From Rhodoblastus sp963748385 (GTDB lineage Bacteria; Pseudomonadota; Alphaproteobacteria; Rhizobiales; Beijerinckiaceae): a stretch of DNA of 64,000 bases. Below are positions 48,272-57,438 of this stretch, in pieces. Under the pieces are notes generated by a model, which did not search any database, was not told where the DNA came from, and saw only the letters and a list, made by a program, of their open reading frames with translations. The stretch spans positions 186,001-250,000 of the forward strand of contig CAVVIQ010000010.1 of assembly GCA_963748385.1 (NCBI GenBank), in the 5' to 3' direction. Both the position numbers and the translations under genes were made by a program. How positions within the stretch are numbered: position 1 is the stretch's first letter; each line of letters starts with the position of its first letter.

Positions 48272-48640
48272 TTATGCGTGTTCCAGCCAGCGCTCAGACA
48301 GCTCGGTCTCGACGGTGTCGTTCGCAAAGGTGTCCGGATAGTCGGGCCAAAGATCCTTCTGCCGAAAACAGATACTGTAGAACCATTCGGGATTATCCGT
48401 ATTGTTCCACGACTCATCTTCGGCCGGCGGGCTTTCATAGACTGCCATTGTTATCGTCCCGATCACTCCGCGCGTATAGAGCTGGGTTCTCGTGTAGAAA
48501 ATGTCAGGTAGATTTTTGATGCGAACGCTGTCGCCTTGTTTGAATTTCGGCGCCGGCGCCTTGCCTTTGAAACATTGAGGATCGCCGATGCCCGTGGCCA
48601 TTTTCGCGTGATGTTCGCGATCGTGATGAATCTTACTCAT
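48272..48640 (-). CDS. scnA: Thiocyanate hydrolase alpha subunit
   Basis: A 122-residue protein equal to the C-terminal SH3-like half of nitrile hydratase beta: KFKQGDSVRIKNLPDIFYTR, TQLYTRGVIGTI, PEWFYSICFRQKDLW and ETELSERWLEHA. Length is close to the 126 residues known for ScnA of Thiobacillus thioparus. It overlaps scnB by eight bases and precedes scnC by 39 bp, in the scnB-scnA-scnC order. Confidence 0.9.
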   Translation of the reverse strand: MSKIHHDREHHAKMATGIGDPQCFKGKAPAPKFKQGDSVRIKNLPDIFYTRTQLYTRGVIGTITMAVYESPPAEDESWNNTDNPEWFYSICFRQKDLWPDYPDTFANDTVETELSERWLEHA

Positions 48641-49058
48641 AGCGCTTTCTCACCTCCTCGATCTTGTCAACCAGTTCCGTAAGGGTCACGTATTGTTTAT
48701 CGACAAGTATCCGAGCTGCAGTCAGCAGCCACCGTCCGTAATACGGGAGCCCGAGATACGTCGTCTGACCAATATCGACGTTTTGACGTCGACGACGTTC
48801 TTCAGCGTTCCAAACGCCGCGCCAAGCCATACATTCGCAAGTGGCGAACGTATTTGCCTCCCATTGCTCTTCTTGTTTCTCTTCCCAAGCTATTGGGGTG
48901 TCCGGCTCGCCGCCGATGTCGTGCACCGATCTCGTATAGGCTCGGAAGAGTTCATTCGTGATCTGGTCGGGAGATGGGGCATGAGTTGCCTTATGCAAAG
49001 CCGGCTGCATCTGGCCGACAAGTTCCAAGTGTTTTAGCAGTTCCGTTCTCGAAGGCAT
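48633..49058 (-). CDS. scnB: Thiocyanate hydrolase beta subunit
   Basis: A 141-residue protein corresponding to the N-terminal helical half of nitrile hydratase beta: HDIGGEPDTPIAWEEKQEEQ, then FATCECMAWRGVWNAEERRR and YYGRWLLTAARILVDKQYVT. Start at 49058 follows AGGGAGTT; the frame remains open 37 codons further upstream without family-like sequence. It is the first gene of the scn operon. Confidence 0.9.
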   Translation of the reverse strand: MPSRTELLKHLELVGQMQPALHKATHAPSPDQITNELFRAYTRSVHDIGGEPDTPIAWEEKQEEQWEANTFATCECMAWRGVWNAEERRRRQNVDIGQTTYLGLPYYGRWLLTAARILVDKQYVTLTELVDKIEEVRKRYE

Positions 49059-49500
49059 TTTGAACTCCCTAGCTACGGCCTGAAGGCGGCCCGAAAACAG
49101 GTCGTCTTCTCCCGGATTTTTTGTCGCCGAATGGCAAAGCAAGCGCACCCTGCGCCCAACGTTCAGCACCCCATGTCGGCTGGTCGTTTATGGGATTTTC
49201 CTGGACCCTGTTGGCAAGCGCGCCCAATCTGCGATTACAAGCTAGACGCCCCTACCTAATAACGTCAAAGACGCATTTCTCATAAACTCGATAGGTGTCA
49301 GTTATAGATAGCAGCGCTTTGACGCGGTCATTCCCCCACCCTCGCCACACATGTTTTTGGGCGGCGTTTCGGTCCCTGACGAGGGCTTCAAGCCGGCGTC
49401 GATCAGAAGCGGAGACCGAGATGGATGGCCGCCACGGCGACAGCAGACCTTTGGATGCGTTCGTGCAACGCTGTTATCCAAGATCCCCTAGGTAGGCGTG
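49059..49500. promoter_or_regulatory. Upstream region of the scn operon
   Basis: There are 442 bp without a gene between scnB and the end of the outer-membrane channel gene. It should hold the scn promoter. A perfect AACT-N11-AGTT inverted repeat lies at 49285-49303, with spacing compatible with LysR-type (T-N11-A) sites. This is short and could be chance. Confidence 0.4.
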
Positions 49501-50655
49501 TCAGAATTTGTAGGTTAACGCCATATTGGCCTGCAGGGCGCGGGCGGCCTGCGGTCCGTTGAGGTTCTGGTAGAGTGGGACGCCCACCTCCAAAGCCAGA
49601 CTGGCTTTCGGAATGTTGAAATATTTGCCCGCGACATTCACACCGCCGAAGATCGAGACCCATTGGCCGCCATAGAACAGCGGATTGGCGCCCTGAGCGT
49701 AGCCAGTGATCTCGGGATCGTAGCCGCCGATGCGGCCCTGGGTCATGGCGTCAAGACGCAGGGTGGTTTCCAGGCCCGGGATCCAAGTATAGCCGCCCCA
49801 GCCGGTGATGTCGTTCATAGGACCATAGCGCCAACCCTCGGCAGAAACGTCCATGGGAAAGCGGCCGCGATAGGCGAGGCCCCACGACCATTGGCCCAAT
49901 ACGCCCGAATAGGCGACGCCGGGCAGTGCGTCGAGCGTTCCCGTTCCCAACTGCATGCCATAGAAGGCGCGCTTGATCGGCGCCGTGCCGTTCGGCAAGA
50001 ATAGGACCTCGTCGGCCGTCGTACTGCCGGTCGGCAGGGAAAAGCCCATATTGACGTTGATCTGGTTGATATCGTCCCGATAGACGCGCCAGACGCCGGC
50101 AAGCAGCGTATCGCCGATACCGTCGGTATGGCCGGTGCTCGTCCCGCGCAGATCATCCGCCTTAGGAGAGGTGGCCGGATAAAAGGTCTGCATGTTGACC
50201 CATTTTTCCCAATAGGTCGTCGCCACGATCAAGGTGACGTCATTGGTCACGCCATAGGCTGCGCTGGCGTTCTGGCCGAAGAACTCCAAATCGTGCGGAA
50301 CCATTCGGAGAAGATGGTAACCAGCCTTGGGGGTGTGGCTCGAGTAGACATTGTTGATGATATACTCAGGACTGACCAGATCCGTGCCGATCTGGTTGCC
50401 GGCGAGCCGCGTCCAGGACGGAGCGTAGGAAACGGCCCACTGACCCTGGTTGAGCAGGCCAACGCCAAAAACGCCAAGCGGCGCCGGGGCCTGCGCCGCA
50501 AGCGAAACGTCCGGCGCGGCGGGAGCTTCCTTCGTATCCGGCAGGTCGCCGGCGCGGGCGAGCGGCCCGCTCGCCATCAGGGCCAGGGCCCCCCCTAAAA
50601 GCGCGGACCGCTTCCGGCGATCTAACGACGACAATTTGGGGTTTTTGTTCAACAT
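49501..50655 (-). CDS. Outer-membrane channel (MetA-pathway/phenol-degradation type barrel)
   Basis: A 384-residue exported protein with a long signal sequence (SALLGGALALMASGPLARA), then DLPDTKEAPAAP and a beta-barrel ending in ANMALTYKF with a terminal Phe. Aromatic/glycine strand repeats run throughout. It resembles the transporter family found in aromatic-degradation clusters. It sits upstream of scnB in the same direction and opposite the LysR gene. A role in letting thiocyanate or a metal complex across the outer membrane is inferred. Start at 50655 follows AAGGAGC. Confidence 0.75.
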   Translation of the reverse strand: MLNKNPKLSSLDRRKRSALLGGALALMASGPLARAGDLPDTKEAPAAPDVSLAAQAPAPLGVFGVGLLNQGQWAVSYAPSWTRLAGNQIGTDLVSPEYIINNVYSSHTPKAGYHLLRMVPHDLEFFGQNASAAYGVTNDVTLIVATTYWEKWVNMQTFYPATSPKADDLRGTSTGHTDGIGDTLLAGVWRVYRDDINQINVNMGFSLPTGSTTADEVLFLPNGTAPIKRAFYGMQLGTGTLDALPGVAYSGVLGQWSWGLAYRGRFPMDVSAEGWRYGPMNDITGWGGYTWIPGLETTLRLDAMTQGRIGGYDPEITGYAQGANPLFYGGQWVSIFGGVNVAGKYFNIPKASLALEVGVPLYQNLNGPQAARALQANMALTYKF

Positions 50656-50944
50656 TTGCAGAGCTCCTTCACCAGATTGCTTCGGATGCCCACGCATCGC
50701 GTAGCGATCCCTTGGACTAACGATGAATTTGATTCCGTGACGTAGCACCCGCACGATGATAAGTTTTTGACTCGTTATCGCGTGTGGTTTCCCACCTTGG
50801 GAGACGGGAGCTACTTTCGACGAATTGGTTGCACCTTGGCGTTTTTTACAAAAAATCTTTTGTTAGTTAGCGACGTCTGATATACTAGGTCAAAGATGAT
50901 TTTAATATGGGGTCAATAGGCTCCAACTATGGATCGGTCGTTTC
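50656..50944. promoter_or_regulatory. Divergent control region between the channel gene and lysR
   Basis: An AT-rich 289-bp spacer. It contains a perfect GATAA-N12-TTATC inverted repeat (50758-50779), a good LysR-type operator candidate. A TATACT hexamer at 50881-50886 could be the -10 of lysR, with TTGTTA (50860-50865) as a poorly spaced -35. A divergent LysR arrangement usually means autoregulation and inducer-dependent activation. Confidence 0.45.
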
Positions 50945-51904
50945 ATGTTGTTGGTGCTCCGCCACGTTCGCTACTTTTTGGCTGTCGCTGAGCACAAAAG
51001 CTTCACGCGTGCGGCCGATGCGCTGCATGTTTCGCAACCAACCTTGTCCCAGCAAATCAGGCAATTCGAGGAATTTCTCGGCACGCAGCTTCTTGATCGG
51101 AGTGGGCGTAGTGTGCGGTTAACCGACGCCGGTGAAGCTTATCTAAGCTACGCCCGGAATGCTCTAGCAAGTTTTGAAGCTGGGCATAGAGCTATTCATG
51201 ACGTCGAAAACTTGAGCCGCGGGGTGCTTCGGCTTGGCGTCACCCCCGTGTCGAGTTACCTGATGGCGAGTAATATTATAATTAAATTTAGGTCTCTGTA
51301 CCCTGGAATCGTCTTAAAAGTACGGGAATCAAAACAAGAAGCGATAGAATCTGATTTGCTTAACGATGACGCCGATATAGGGATTGTATTTGATGATACA
51401 ATCACTACGGGTACGAAGCTGGGCGATGAATTTGAAACCAAAAAGCTATGCACGCAGGTTTCATCCCTAATTGTCGCCAAAACGCACCCGTTGGCCGAGA
51501 GCGCGACTCCGGTATCGTTGGAGCAATTGCGCGACTTGGACTTGGCATTGCTTCCGTCGGCATTTTCTCTTCGTGGTCATGTCGATCGGCATTTCATTCA
51601 ACATGGGCTCAAGCCTAGGGTCGCTTTTGAGAGCAACTCCATAGCCTTGATCATGGATGCGGTGCGTTTTGGCGAATTGGTGACGTTTTTCGGAAAGGAC
51701 GTTATCAGGGTGGAGCGCGAGCTTGTCGCGCTCGAACTGAATCCGGCTTTGCCCGATCGGAGCGTTGTGTTGATGCGTAGACGCGCAGCGTATCAAAGCG
51801 CTGCGTCCAGGGCGTTTATCGACCTCCTTGTCCGTTGGTGCGCGGATCTGAACGCGGGATGCGAGACGGATCATACTTCAGAGAACTCCGGAAACATGAC
51901 ATGA
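50945..51904 (+). CDS. LysR-family transcriptional regulator (CynR-like)
   Basis: A 319-residue LTTR. The winged helix is LRHVRYFLAVAEHKSFTRAADALHVSQPTLSQQI (given here in two pieces by function: scaffold and recognition helix), followed by the periplasmic-binding-like effector domain. The N-terminal part closely resembles CynR/CbbR/CysB-group regulators. It is AT-richer than the chromosome genes. Its divergent position suggests it controls the channel/scn/cyn genes in response to thiocyanate or cyanate, which is inference. Confidence 0.88.
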   Translation: MLLVLRHVRYFLAVAEHKSFTRAADALHVSQPTLSQQIRQFEEFLGTQLLDRSGRSVRLTDAGEAYLSYARNALASFEAGHRAIHDVENLSRGVLRLGVTPVSSYLMASNIIIKFRSLYPGIVLKVRESKQEAIESDLLNDDADIGIVFDDTITTGTKLGDEFETKKLCTQVSSLIVAKTHPLAESATPVSLEQLRDLDLALLPSAFSLRGHVDRHFIQHGLKPRVAFESNSIALIMDAVRFGELVTFFGKDVIRVERELVALELNPALPDRSVVLMRRRAAYQSAASRAFIDLLVRWCADLNAGCETDHTSENSGNMT

Positions 51905-52007
51905 TCAGGCGCTGTTGCGTCAGGCCGGGCGTTTATGCCCTATCGACCGAGCATTGGCCGGGGCGCGCTCAGGATAAAGCCGATTTGCCGCGGAGGCCGA
52001 TCGCGCT

Positions 52008-53061
52008 TAGAGCGTTTTTCGACCTGACTGAATCGTTGGGGATTCCCAAATCGGCTGCGATCTGATTTAAACTGCGTGCTGGGCGGGAGGCCAGCATGCA
52101 TCGCCAAGCCGCTTTCCATCGATCTTCGTCAACGCGTTCTGGCCGCTGTGAGTGGCGGAATGTCTCGTCGGCAGGCCGCCGACCGATTTGGCGTCAGCGC
52201 GGCAAGCGCCATCCGCTGGTGCGGCCGCGAACGAGACATGGGAGACGCCGCGCCCAAATCAGTAGGCGGTGATCGGCGGTCGGCCCGCATTGAGGCGCAT
52301 GCGCCACGCATCATGGCGATTGTTGAGGAGACTTCAGACATTACGCTGGCTGAATTGCGGGCGCGCCTCATCGAGGAGGGCCATGATTTCGGCGTCACGA
52401 CGCTTTGGCGTTTTTTCAAACGGCGATGCGTGACGCTGAAAAAAAGACCGCGCACGCGGCCGAACAGGACCGACCCGACATCCTGAGGCGACGGGAGAAT
52501 TGGTTCGACAGCCAACTCGACCTCGATCCCGAACGTCTCGTGTTTATCGACGAAACATGGGCCTCAACCAACATGGCGCGCAAGAGAGGCCGAGCCCCTC
52601 GCGGGCAGCGCTTGCGGGTCGGCGTTCCTCATGGACATTGGAAAACGACGACTTTCATCGCCGGACTGCGGCTCTCCGGCATGACAGCGCCCTTGGTGCT
52701 CGATGGGCCAATCAACCGCATCGCCTTCCAAGCCTACATCGACCAAATCCTTGTCCCGACGCTCACGCCAGGCGACATCGTCGTGATGGACAACCTCGGT
52801 TCCCACAAGGGCGACGCCGTCCGCGCGTCGATCGAGGCTGCTGGGGCGAGTTTGCTCTACCTGCCTCCCTACAGTCCTGACTTCAATCCAATCGAAAAGG
52901 CGTTCTCGAAATTGAAGGCCCTCCTCCGAAAAGCCGCGGAACGGACAGTCGGCGGCCTTTGGAACGCTATCGGCCGTTTCCTCGACTGCTTCACCCCCAG
53001 CGAGTGCGCAAATTATTTCGCCGCCGCCGGATATGATCCAACCTGATCGGAAAACAATCTA
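52008..53061. mobile_element. IS630-family insertion sequence
   Basis: The ends read TAGAGCGTTTTTCGACC on the left and, on the reverse strand, TAGATTGTTTTCCGATC on the right. These are imperfect inverted repeats starting at the TA dinucleotides (52008-52009 and 53060-53061) that IS630 elements duplicate. One transposase gene lies inside. It separates lysR from the cobalt transporter. Confidence 0.8.
52076..53046 (+). CDS. IS630 transposase (two overlapping frames)
   Basis: The first frame (52076-52486) has helix-turn-helix domains (LSIDLRQRVLAAVSGGMSRR, QAADRFGVSAASAIRW). The second (to 53046) carries the DDE catalytic residues: VFIDETW, VVMDNLGSHK and FNPIEKAFSKLK. The overlap near 52405-52486 fits the programmed frameshift used by many IS630 elements. 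The GTG start at 52076 is tentative. Confidence 0.88.
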
Positions 53062-53258
53062 GCGGCCGTCTGGCGGGATCAACGAGGCGCCGACGCGTTC
53101 AAGCAAGAGAGGGGGGGCGAGTTCGATCTGGCGCCTGCCGAGAGCTCTGCGGGTCCTTTTTTGCGGGCTTCCACGTTCATGGGACGAATTCGGGTTAAAC
53201 GTTCAAAATATGTGCCGCCGGAGCTCGTTGCAAATTGAGCGCCACCGCACAGCATGAT

Positions 53259-54167
53259 TTACGGCAGTGCGCGAGGTGGTTTGCGAAATTCGAGAACGCT
53301 TGCGTTTGTCTGCGCCGATGGGATTAGCCGGTCGGCGGCGGGCAAGACGCGCGGAAACATTTCCCTTGCCTCGTCGACGCTGAGCGGAAGGGGGCCGGGC
53401 AGCAAAAATCCGTCGCGCATCAGAGTTTCGGCCAGTTCGGCGATACGGGGCAGCCGAAGGCCCAGCCGTAGCAGCAGCTCCTTTTGCCGGAAAGCCTCGG
53501 CGGGCGGGCCGCTGAATTTGATCGCGCCACGCTCGATGAAAACCACCCGGTCGGCGAGCAGCGGTGTGATGTCGACATCATGCGTGGCGAAGATCAATGT
53601 GACGCCAAGCTCCCGGTTGAGCTTGTTGAGCAAGGCCACCAGTGTTTGGGCGCCCTGGGGATCGAGCGAATTGGTCGGCTCGTCGAGTACGAGGATTTGC
53701 GGCTTCATGCATAATACACTGGCGATCGCGATGCGCTTCTTCTCACCACCACTGAGATGGAAAGGCGTCTTGTCGATGAAGTCGCGCATGCCGACGACAT
53801 CCAACGCCCATTTGACAGCCGCGTCCAGCTCGTCGGCCGGCGTCTTCATATTCACCAGACCATAGGCGATCTCGCGATAGACGCTGGCGTTAAACAGCTG
53901 GTCGTCCGAATCCTGAAAAACCATGCCGACCCTGCGCCGGACGGCCGGAAAATTCGCGCGTGTGACCGGCAGTCCATCCACGACGACCTGACCACTGTTG
54001 GGCGGCAACAGGCCGTTCAGCATCTGAAACAAAGTCGACTTTCCCGCGCCGTTTGGCCCCATCACGGCGACGCGCTCGCCCGCGGCGATCGACAGGCTCA
54101 CATTGTCGAGAACCTTGAGGCCGCCGCGATAGGCGAAATCGACGTTGCGCAGTTCGATGAGGCTCAT
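53259..54167 (-). CDS. cbiO: Cobalt ECF transporter ATPase
   Basis: A 302-residue ABC ATPase with Walker A GPNGAGKST, Q-loop VFQDSDDQLF, signature HLSGGEKKR, Walker B ILVLDEPTNSLD and H-loop ATHD. It matches the CbiO/NikO group. It powers the CbiMNQ complex. It is the last gene of the cbiM-cbiN-cbiQ-cbiO run. Cobalt is the metal of thiocyanate hydrolase, which explains its presence on this island. Confidence 0.93.
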   Translation of the reverse strand: MSLIELRNVDFAYRGGLKVLDNVSLSIAAGERVAVMGPNGAGKSTLFQMLNGLLPPNSGQVVVDGLPVTRANFPAVRRRVGMVFQDSDDQLFNASVYREIAYGLVNMKTPADELDAAVKWALDVVGMRDFIDKTPFHLSGGEKKRIAIASVLCMKPQILVLDEPTNSLDPQGAQTLVALLNKLNRELGVTLIFATHDVDITPLLADRVVFIERGAIKFSGPPAEAFRQKELLLRLGLRLPRIAELAETLMRDGFLLPGPLPLSVDEAREMFPRVLPAADRLIPSAQTNASVLEFRKPPRALP

Positions 54168-54177
54168 GTCGTCTCCT

Positions 54178-54954
54178 TCAAGACAACCGAAGGTTTGCAG
54201 TCGCGATCAACGCCAGAAGCGCGGCGCCCAGCCCCCCGACCAGCTTGTCGCGGTTGGATATGGGGCGCGTGAAGAAATTCATCTCGGCGCTATCCTCGCT
54301 ATAGCCGCGCGCCAGCATCGCCGCATAGATGCGCGTGCCGCGATCGAGCGATTTGATTAGGACGCCGCTGGCCATCCGCCCGACATCGCCGACGCGCTGC
54401 AACCAGCTTCCATCGTCGCACATGCGGCTCAATTGCGCGCGGCGCATGGTGACGGCGGTGTCCTGAAGGATGAAAATATAGCGGTGCATCATATCGGCGA
54501 TGTCGATCACGACGCCGGGAATTTTGAGAAGGCGCAAGGTCTCCAGAATTTCGATCATGGGCGTGCTGAAGGCCAGCAACGTCCCGAACGTCACTGCCGC
54601 CATGATGCGGTTGAAGAGCAACAGTCCGCGCATCGCGCCTTCCCGCCAGGCGGTCAGGGTGAAAAAATCGAGATTGATCGAGAACAGCGGATGATGGCCG
54701 TAGGTGAAAAGCACGCTCAAGAACACCACCCAGGCAACGCCCAGCGGTATCGCCAGCCGAACCAGAAGATCGCGCAAGCCGAGGCGCAGGCTCGCAAAAA
54801 GCGCGGTCGCGCCGAGCCACAGGCCCAAAGCCAACCGCCAGTCGGAGAACGTCGAGGCCAAGATCGCCGCCGCGAGGAACAGGACGGTCTTGACGCGGCC
54901 GTCGATCCCGAGCAGCGGCGTCTTTTGATGCGCCGTGTAGCGCGACAGGTCCAT
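54178..54954 (-). CDS. cbiQ: Cobalt ECF transporter T component
   Basis: A 258-residue membrane protein with four or five helices and the CbiQ-type coupling motif MARGYS (in AAMLARGYSEDSAEM), plus DMMHRYIFILQDTAVTMRRA. It couples the ATPase to the substrate-binding component. Gaps of 10 and 6 bp to cbiO and cbiN indicate one operon. Confidence 0.92.
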   Translation of the reverse strand: MDLSRYTAHQKTPLLGIDGRVKTVLFLAAAILASTFSDWRLALGLWLGATALFASLRLGLRDLLVRLAIPLGVAWVVFLSVLFTYGHHPLFSINLDFFTLTAWREGAMRGLLLFNRIMAAVTFGTLLAFSTPMIEILETLRLLKIPGVVIDIADMMHRYIFILQDTAVTMRRAQLSRMCDDGSWLQRVGDVGRMASGVLIKSLDRGTRIYAAMLARGYSEDSAEMNFFTRPISNRDKLVGGLGAALLALIATANLRLS

Positions 54955-54960
54955 CTCTGT

Positions 54961-55308
54961 TTAGCCTTCTTTCTTGGCCCCGCCGCGTTGCGGCCTGGAC
55001 CCGAACAGCTTGAGCCAGTGGTAGCCGACGATCAGTCCAGCGAAGAAATTGGCGACCGAGAAGGCGCCGAGTTCGGCGTCGCCCGGCAGTTCGATGAAGG
55101 GATGATGACTGCCCTTCAGCGTGATCGCGGCGAGATCGTTGACGATATCGTCCGTGCCGGCGCCTTTCATCTCGTGCGACGACATATATTTGGCGGACCC
55201 GAAGATGAGCGTCAGGATAAGGACCAACGTTGTCAGCATGGCCCTCGTATAACCATCGAAGAAGCGATAGTCTTCGCCTTCGTCACGCGTTTGAACCTGG
55301 AGGGTCAT
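54961..55308 (-). CDS. cbiN: CbiN-like small membrane component
   Basis: A 115-residue protein with two helices (AMLTTLVLILTLIFGSAKYM and FSVANFFAGLIVGYHWLKLF) and an extracytoplasmic loop. This is the CbiN/NikN layout, in which the small subunit helps load metal into CbiM. The N-terminal tail of about 20 residues is longer than in typical CbiN. Its start is three bases after the cbiM stop. Confidence 0.75.
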   Translation of the reverse strand: MTLQVQTRDEGEDYRFFDGYTRAMLTTLVLILTLIFGSAKYMSSHEMKGAGTDDIVNDLAAITLKGSHHPFIELPGDAELGAFSVANFFAGLIVGYHWLKLFGSRPQRGGAKKEG

Positions 55309-55311
55309 CTC

Positions 55312-55977
55312 TCACGCTCCTTGTTGGGCCACCAGGCCGGGAAGCAGATCCGGCCGGCGGTCCGCCATCGCCTGCAGCACCACCGCCGTGAACACCGCCT
55401 CGGCGATCGCCAGCGGAATCTGCGTCGGCGCATAGCCCATGAAGTAAATCATCCATTGATGGAAAAGCGACGTGTCGCCACGCAGGCTCAGCGCCAGTTG
55501 GAGCGAGCTGACGAGATAAGTCGCCACATCGCCGACCAGACCGGCAAGGCCTGCGGCAAGCCATAGCGGAGCGTCGACACCCCGCAACGCCTTCCAAACC
55601 AGCCAACCCGAAATCCCGCCGGCGACGCCCATTGAGAATGTGTTGGCGCCAATCGTCGTAATGCCGCCATGTCCTAGAAAAATCGCCTGAAAGAACAGAA
55701 CGATAGCTGAAATGACGACCGTGGCGAAGGGTCCGACGATAATGGCGGCCAGCGCGGTCCCGCAGGGGTGCGAACACGAACCGGTCACAGGCACAGGCAA
55801 GTGCATGGAGGAGATGACGAAGACGGCGACGCCGACCATGGCCAGAAACGGCTTGTAGGCGAGGTTCTGGCGAACGCGCTTCTTGATCTCAAAGACGCCG
55901 GGCGCGGCGAATGCGGCCGAGGCGCCGTACCAGGCGACCCAGGTCTGCGGCGAAAGGATGCCGTCTTCAATGTGCAT
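55312..55977 (-). CDS. cbiM: Cobalt ECF transporter substrate-binding component
   Basis: A 221-residue protein that begins MHIEDGILSP; the N-terminal Met-His pair forms the metal site of CbiM/NikM. PVPVTGSCSHPCGTALAAII provides the further histidine. About six helices follow. The start at 55977 is fixed by this conserved N-terminus and by AAAGGAC upstream. Cobalt rather than nickel is favoured by the scn context; sequence alone does not decide. Confidence 0.92.
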   Translation of the reverse strand: MHIEDGILSPQTWVAWYGASAAFAAPGVFEIKKRVRQNLAYKPFLAMVGVAVFVISSMHLPVPVTGSCSHPCGTALAAIIVGPFATVVISAIVLFFQAIFLGHGGITTIGANTFSMGVAGGISGWLVWKALRGVDAPLWLAAGLAGLVGDVATYLVSSLQLALSLRGDTSLFHQWMIYFMGYAPTQIPLAIAEAVFTAVVLQAMADRRPDLLPGLVAQQGA

Positions 55978-56389
55978 GGTGAGGTCCTTTGATTGAGATT
56001 CTCGCCATCTCCGAGCAGGTATCGTCGATCGCGACAGACTCCGATTTGAAAAGCTACACCTTGGTGATGGATAACATCCAAGACGCTTTTCGGATCGAAA
56101 CGATAGGAAACGGTTATAGATTGCCGCGCTCACCCAACCCCGCGTTGACACGAGGCCGGGGTTTCGGCGCAGTCCATGTTTTGGCTGGGAACCGCTCGCG
56201 TTAGGGAGCCTTTAAAAGGAAATTTGCCGTTCATGGAGGGCCTCCAACAAAAGGCGCGACGAAACACGCATCGGCTCCATCGAACAGGTCTCCTTTCGCA
56301 ATCCGGGCAATGGATGCGAAGGAGGGGCGCTCCGATACCCGACGCCGCCCCAGGCTGGCCCTCACCGCACGGACCGGCCGAAGTGACGC
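55978..56389. promoter_or_regulatory. Upstream region of cbiMNQO
   Basis: No gene. A hairpin AACCCCG/CGGGGTT with a 14-nt loop lies at 56136-56163. I looked for a cobalamin riboswitch on the reverse strand and found no B12-box-like core. The promoter of the cobalt operon should be here. Confidence 0.45.
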
Positions 56390-57280
56390 TCAGACCAGAA
56401 GCCCCCGCGCCGTGCGTACGACCTGACCTCCCACACGTATGTCGAAGCCCGCACCCTTTCGGGCTGCGCACAACCGGACCAACGACGGTCGCCCTATATC
56501 TTGCCCCTGCTCGATTCGGGCCGACACGGGTGCAGGTCCAAAATATTCATACTCAATGAGATATGCGCCAAGAAAGGCTGCGGCATTGCCGGAGGCCGGA
56601 TCCTCGCGAACGCCAAAGGACTCGAAGAAGAACCGCGCGCGCAGTCGCTGGTCTGCATCGTTATCGTCCTTGCGGCAGAAAACATAGACCATAGGTGGAG
56701 CGCCCGACGCCGCCAGCGGCCCGAAACGCGTCAGATCGAGCCGCGCGCGTTTTAATGCTTCGACGTTCCTGACCGGCGCGAGGATGAGCGTGACGCCGCC
56801 CGTGACCTCGCGCGGCGGAAAATCTGGGTCCATGTCTTGTGGCTCAAGGCCAACCGCGAAGGCGACTTGTTCGCGGTCGCGAGTTGAGCCAAACGCCGTC
56901 GGCGGCGCGCGAAACCACGCAAGTTCTGTTTGCCCGGCGACAGTCTCGAAGGAAACGTCGACGACGCCAACATCAAGCGCGAGACAGATGGCGTCGGCCT
57001 CGCTTTCCATGGTCTGCCGGATGACCCAGGCCGAGCCCAAGATGGGATGGCCCGCGAATGCAAGTTCTTTGGAAGGGGTGAAGATCCTGACGCGCCACGC
57101 GCCGTCGGCTTCTTTGCGCGGCGTGAAGAAGGTCGTTTCCGACAGGTTCATCTCGCGCGCGATCTTCTGCATCAAATCGGCGGAAAGCGGCGTGTCCATC
57201 CTAACGACGGCTAGCGGATTGCCGGCATATGGTTCGGCGGTAAAAACATCGACGATCTCGTATGAGCAACCGACCTTCAT
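56390..57280 (-). CDS. PhzF-family isomerase/epimerase-like protein
   Basis: A 296-residue protein of the diaminopimelate-epimerase-like PhzF fold: VDVFTAEPYAGNPLAVV, MNLSETTFF with the catalytic glutamate, LAFAGHPILGSAWV and FGVREDPASGNAAAFLGAYL. Members isomerise varied small metabolites. There is no clear link to thiocyanate metabolism, so it may be a passenger. Confidence 0.9.
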   Translation of the reverse strand: MKVGCSYEIVDVFTAEPYAGNPLAVVRMDTPLSADLMQKIAREMNLSETTFFTPRKEADGAWRVRIFTPSKELAFAGHPILGSAWVIRQTMESEADAICLALDVGVVDVSFETVAGQTELAWFRAPPTAFGSTRDREQVAFAVGLEPQDMDPDFPPREVTGGVTLILAPVRNVEALKRARLDLTRFGPLAASGAPPMVYVFCRKDDNDADQRLRARFFFESFGVREDPASGNAAAFLGAYLIEYEYFGPAPVSARIEQGQDIGRPSLVRLCAARKGAGFDIRVGGQVVRTARGLLV

Positions 57281-57438
57281 CTCCCCTCCACCGAAAACCA
57301 GTCCGGCGCCGTATAGTTCTTAAGCCGCCGCTGCGGCGGAGCGCGCCGTGCAAGTAAGCGTGTCCTGATCATTCCATCGATCCGCCCGTCGAGGCACGCA
57401 TTTGAGGCTTTCGTTAATATGCCTAGCAAATGCGACGA

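Noticed and set aside
47093..49058. Nitrile hydratase as the identity of the scn genes
   Set aside because: The beta half is split into two small genes in scnB-scnA order, lengths match SCNase subunits, and cyanase is nearby. Nitrile hydratase has one beta gene and usually an amidase partner, absent here.
55978..56389. Cobalamin riboswitch upstream of cbiM
   Set aside because: No B12-box-like core was found on the reverse strand, only one simple hairpin.
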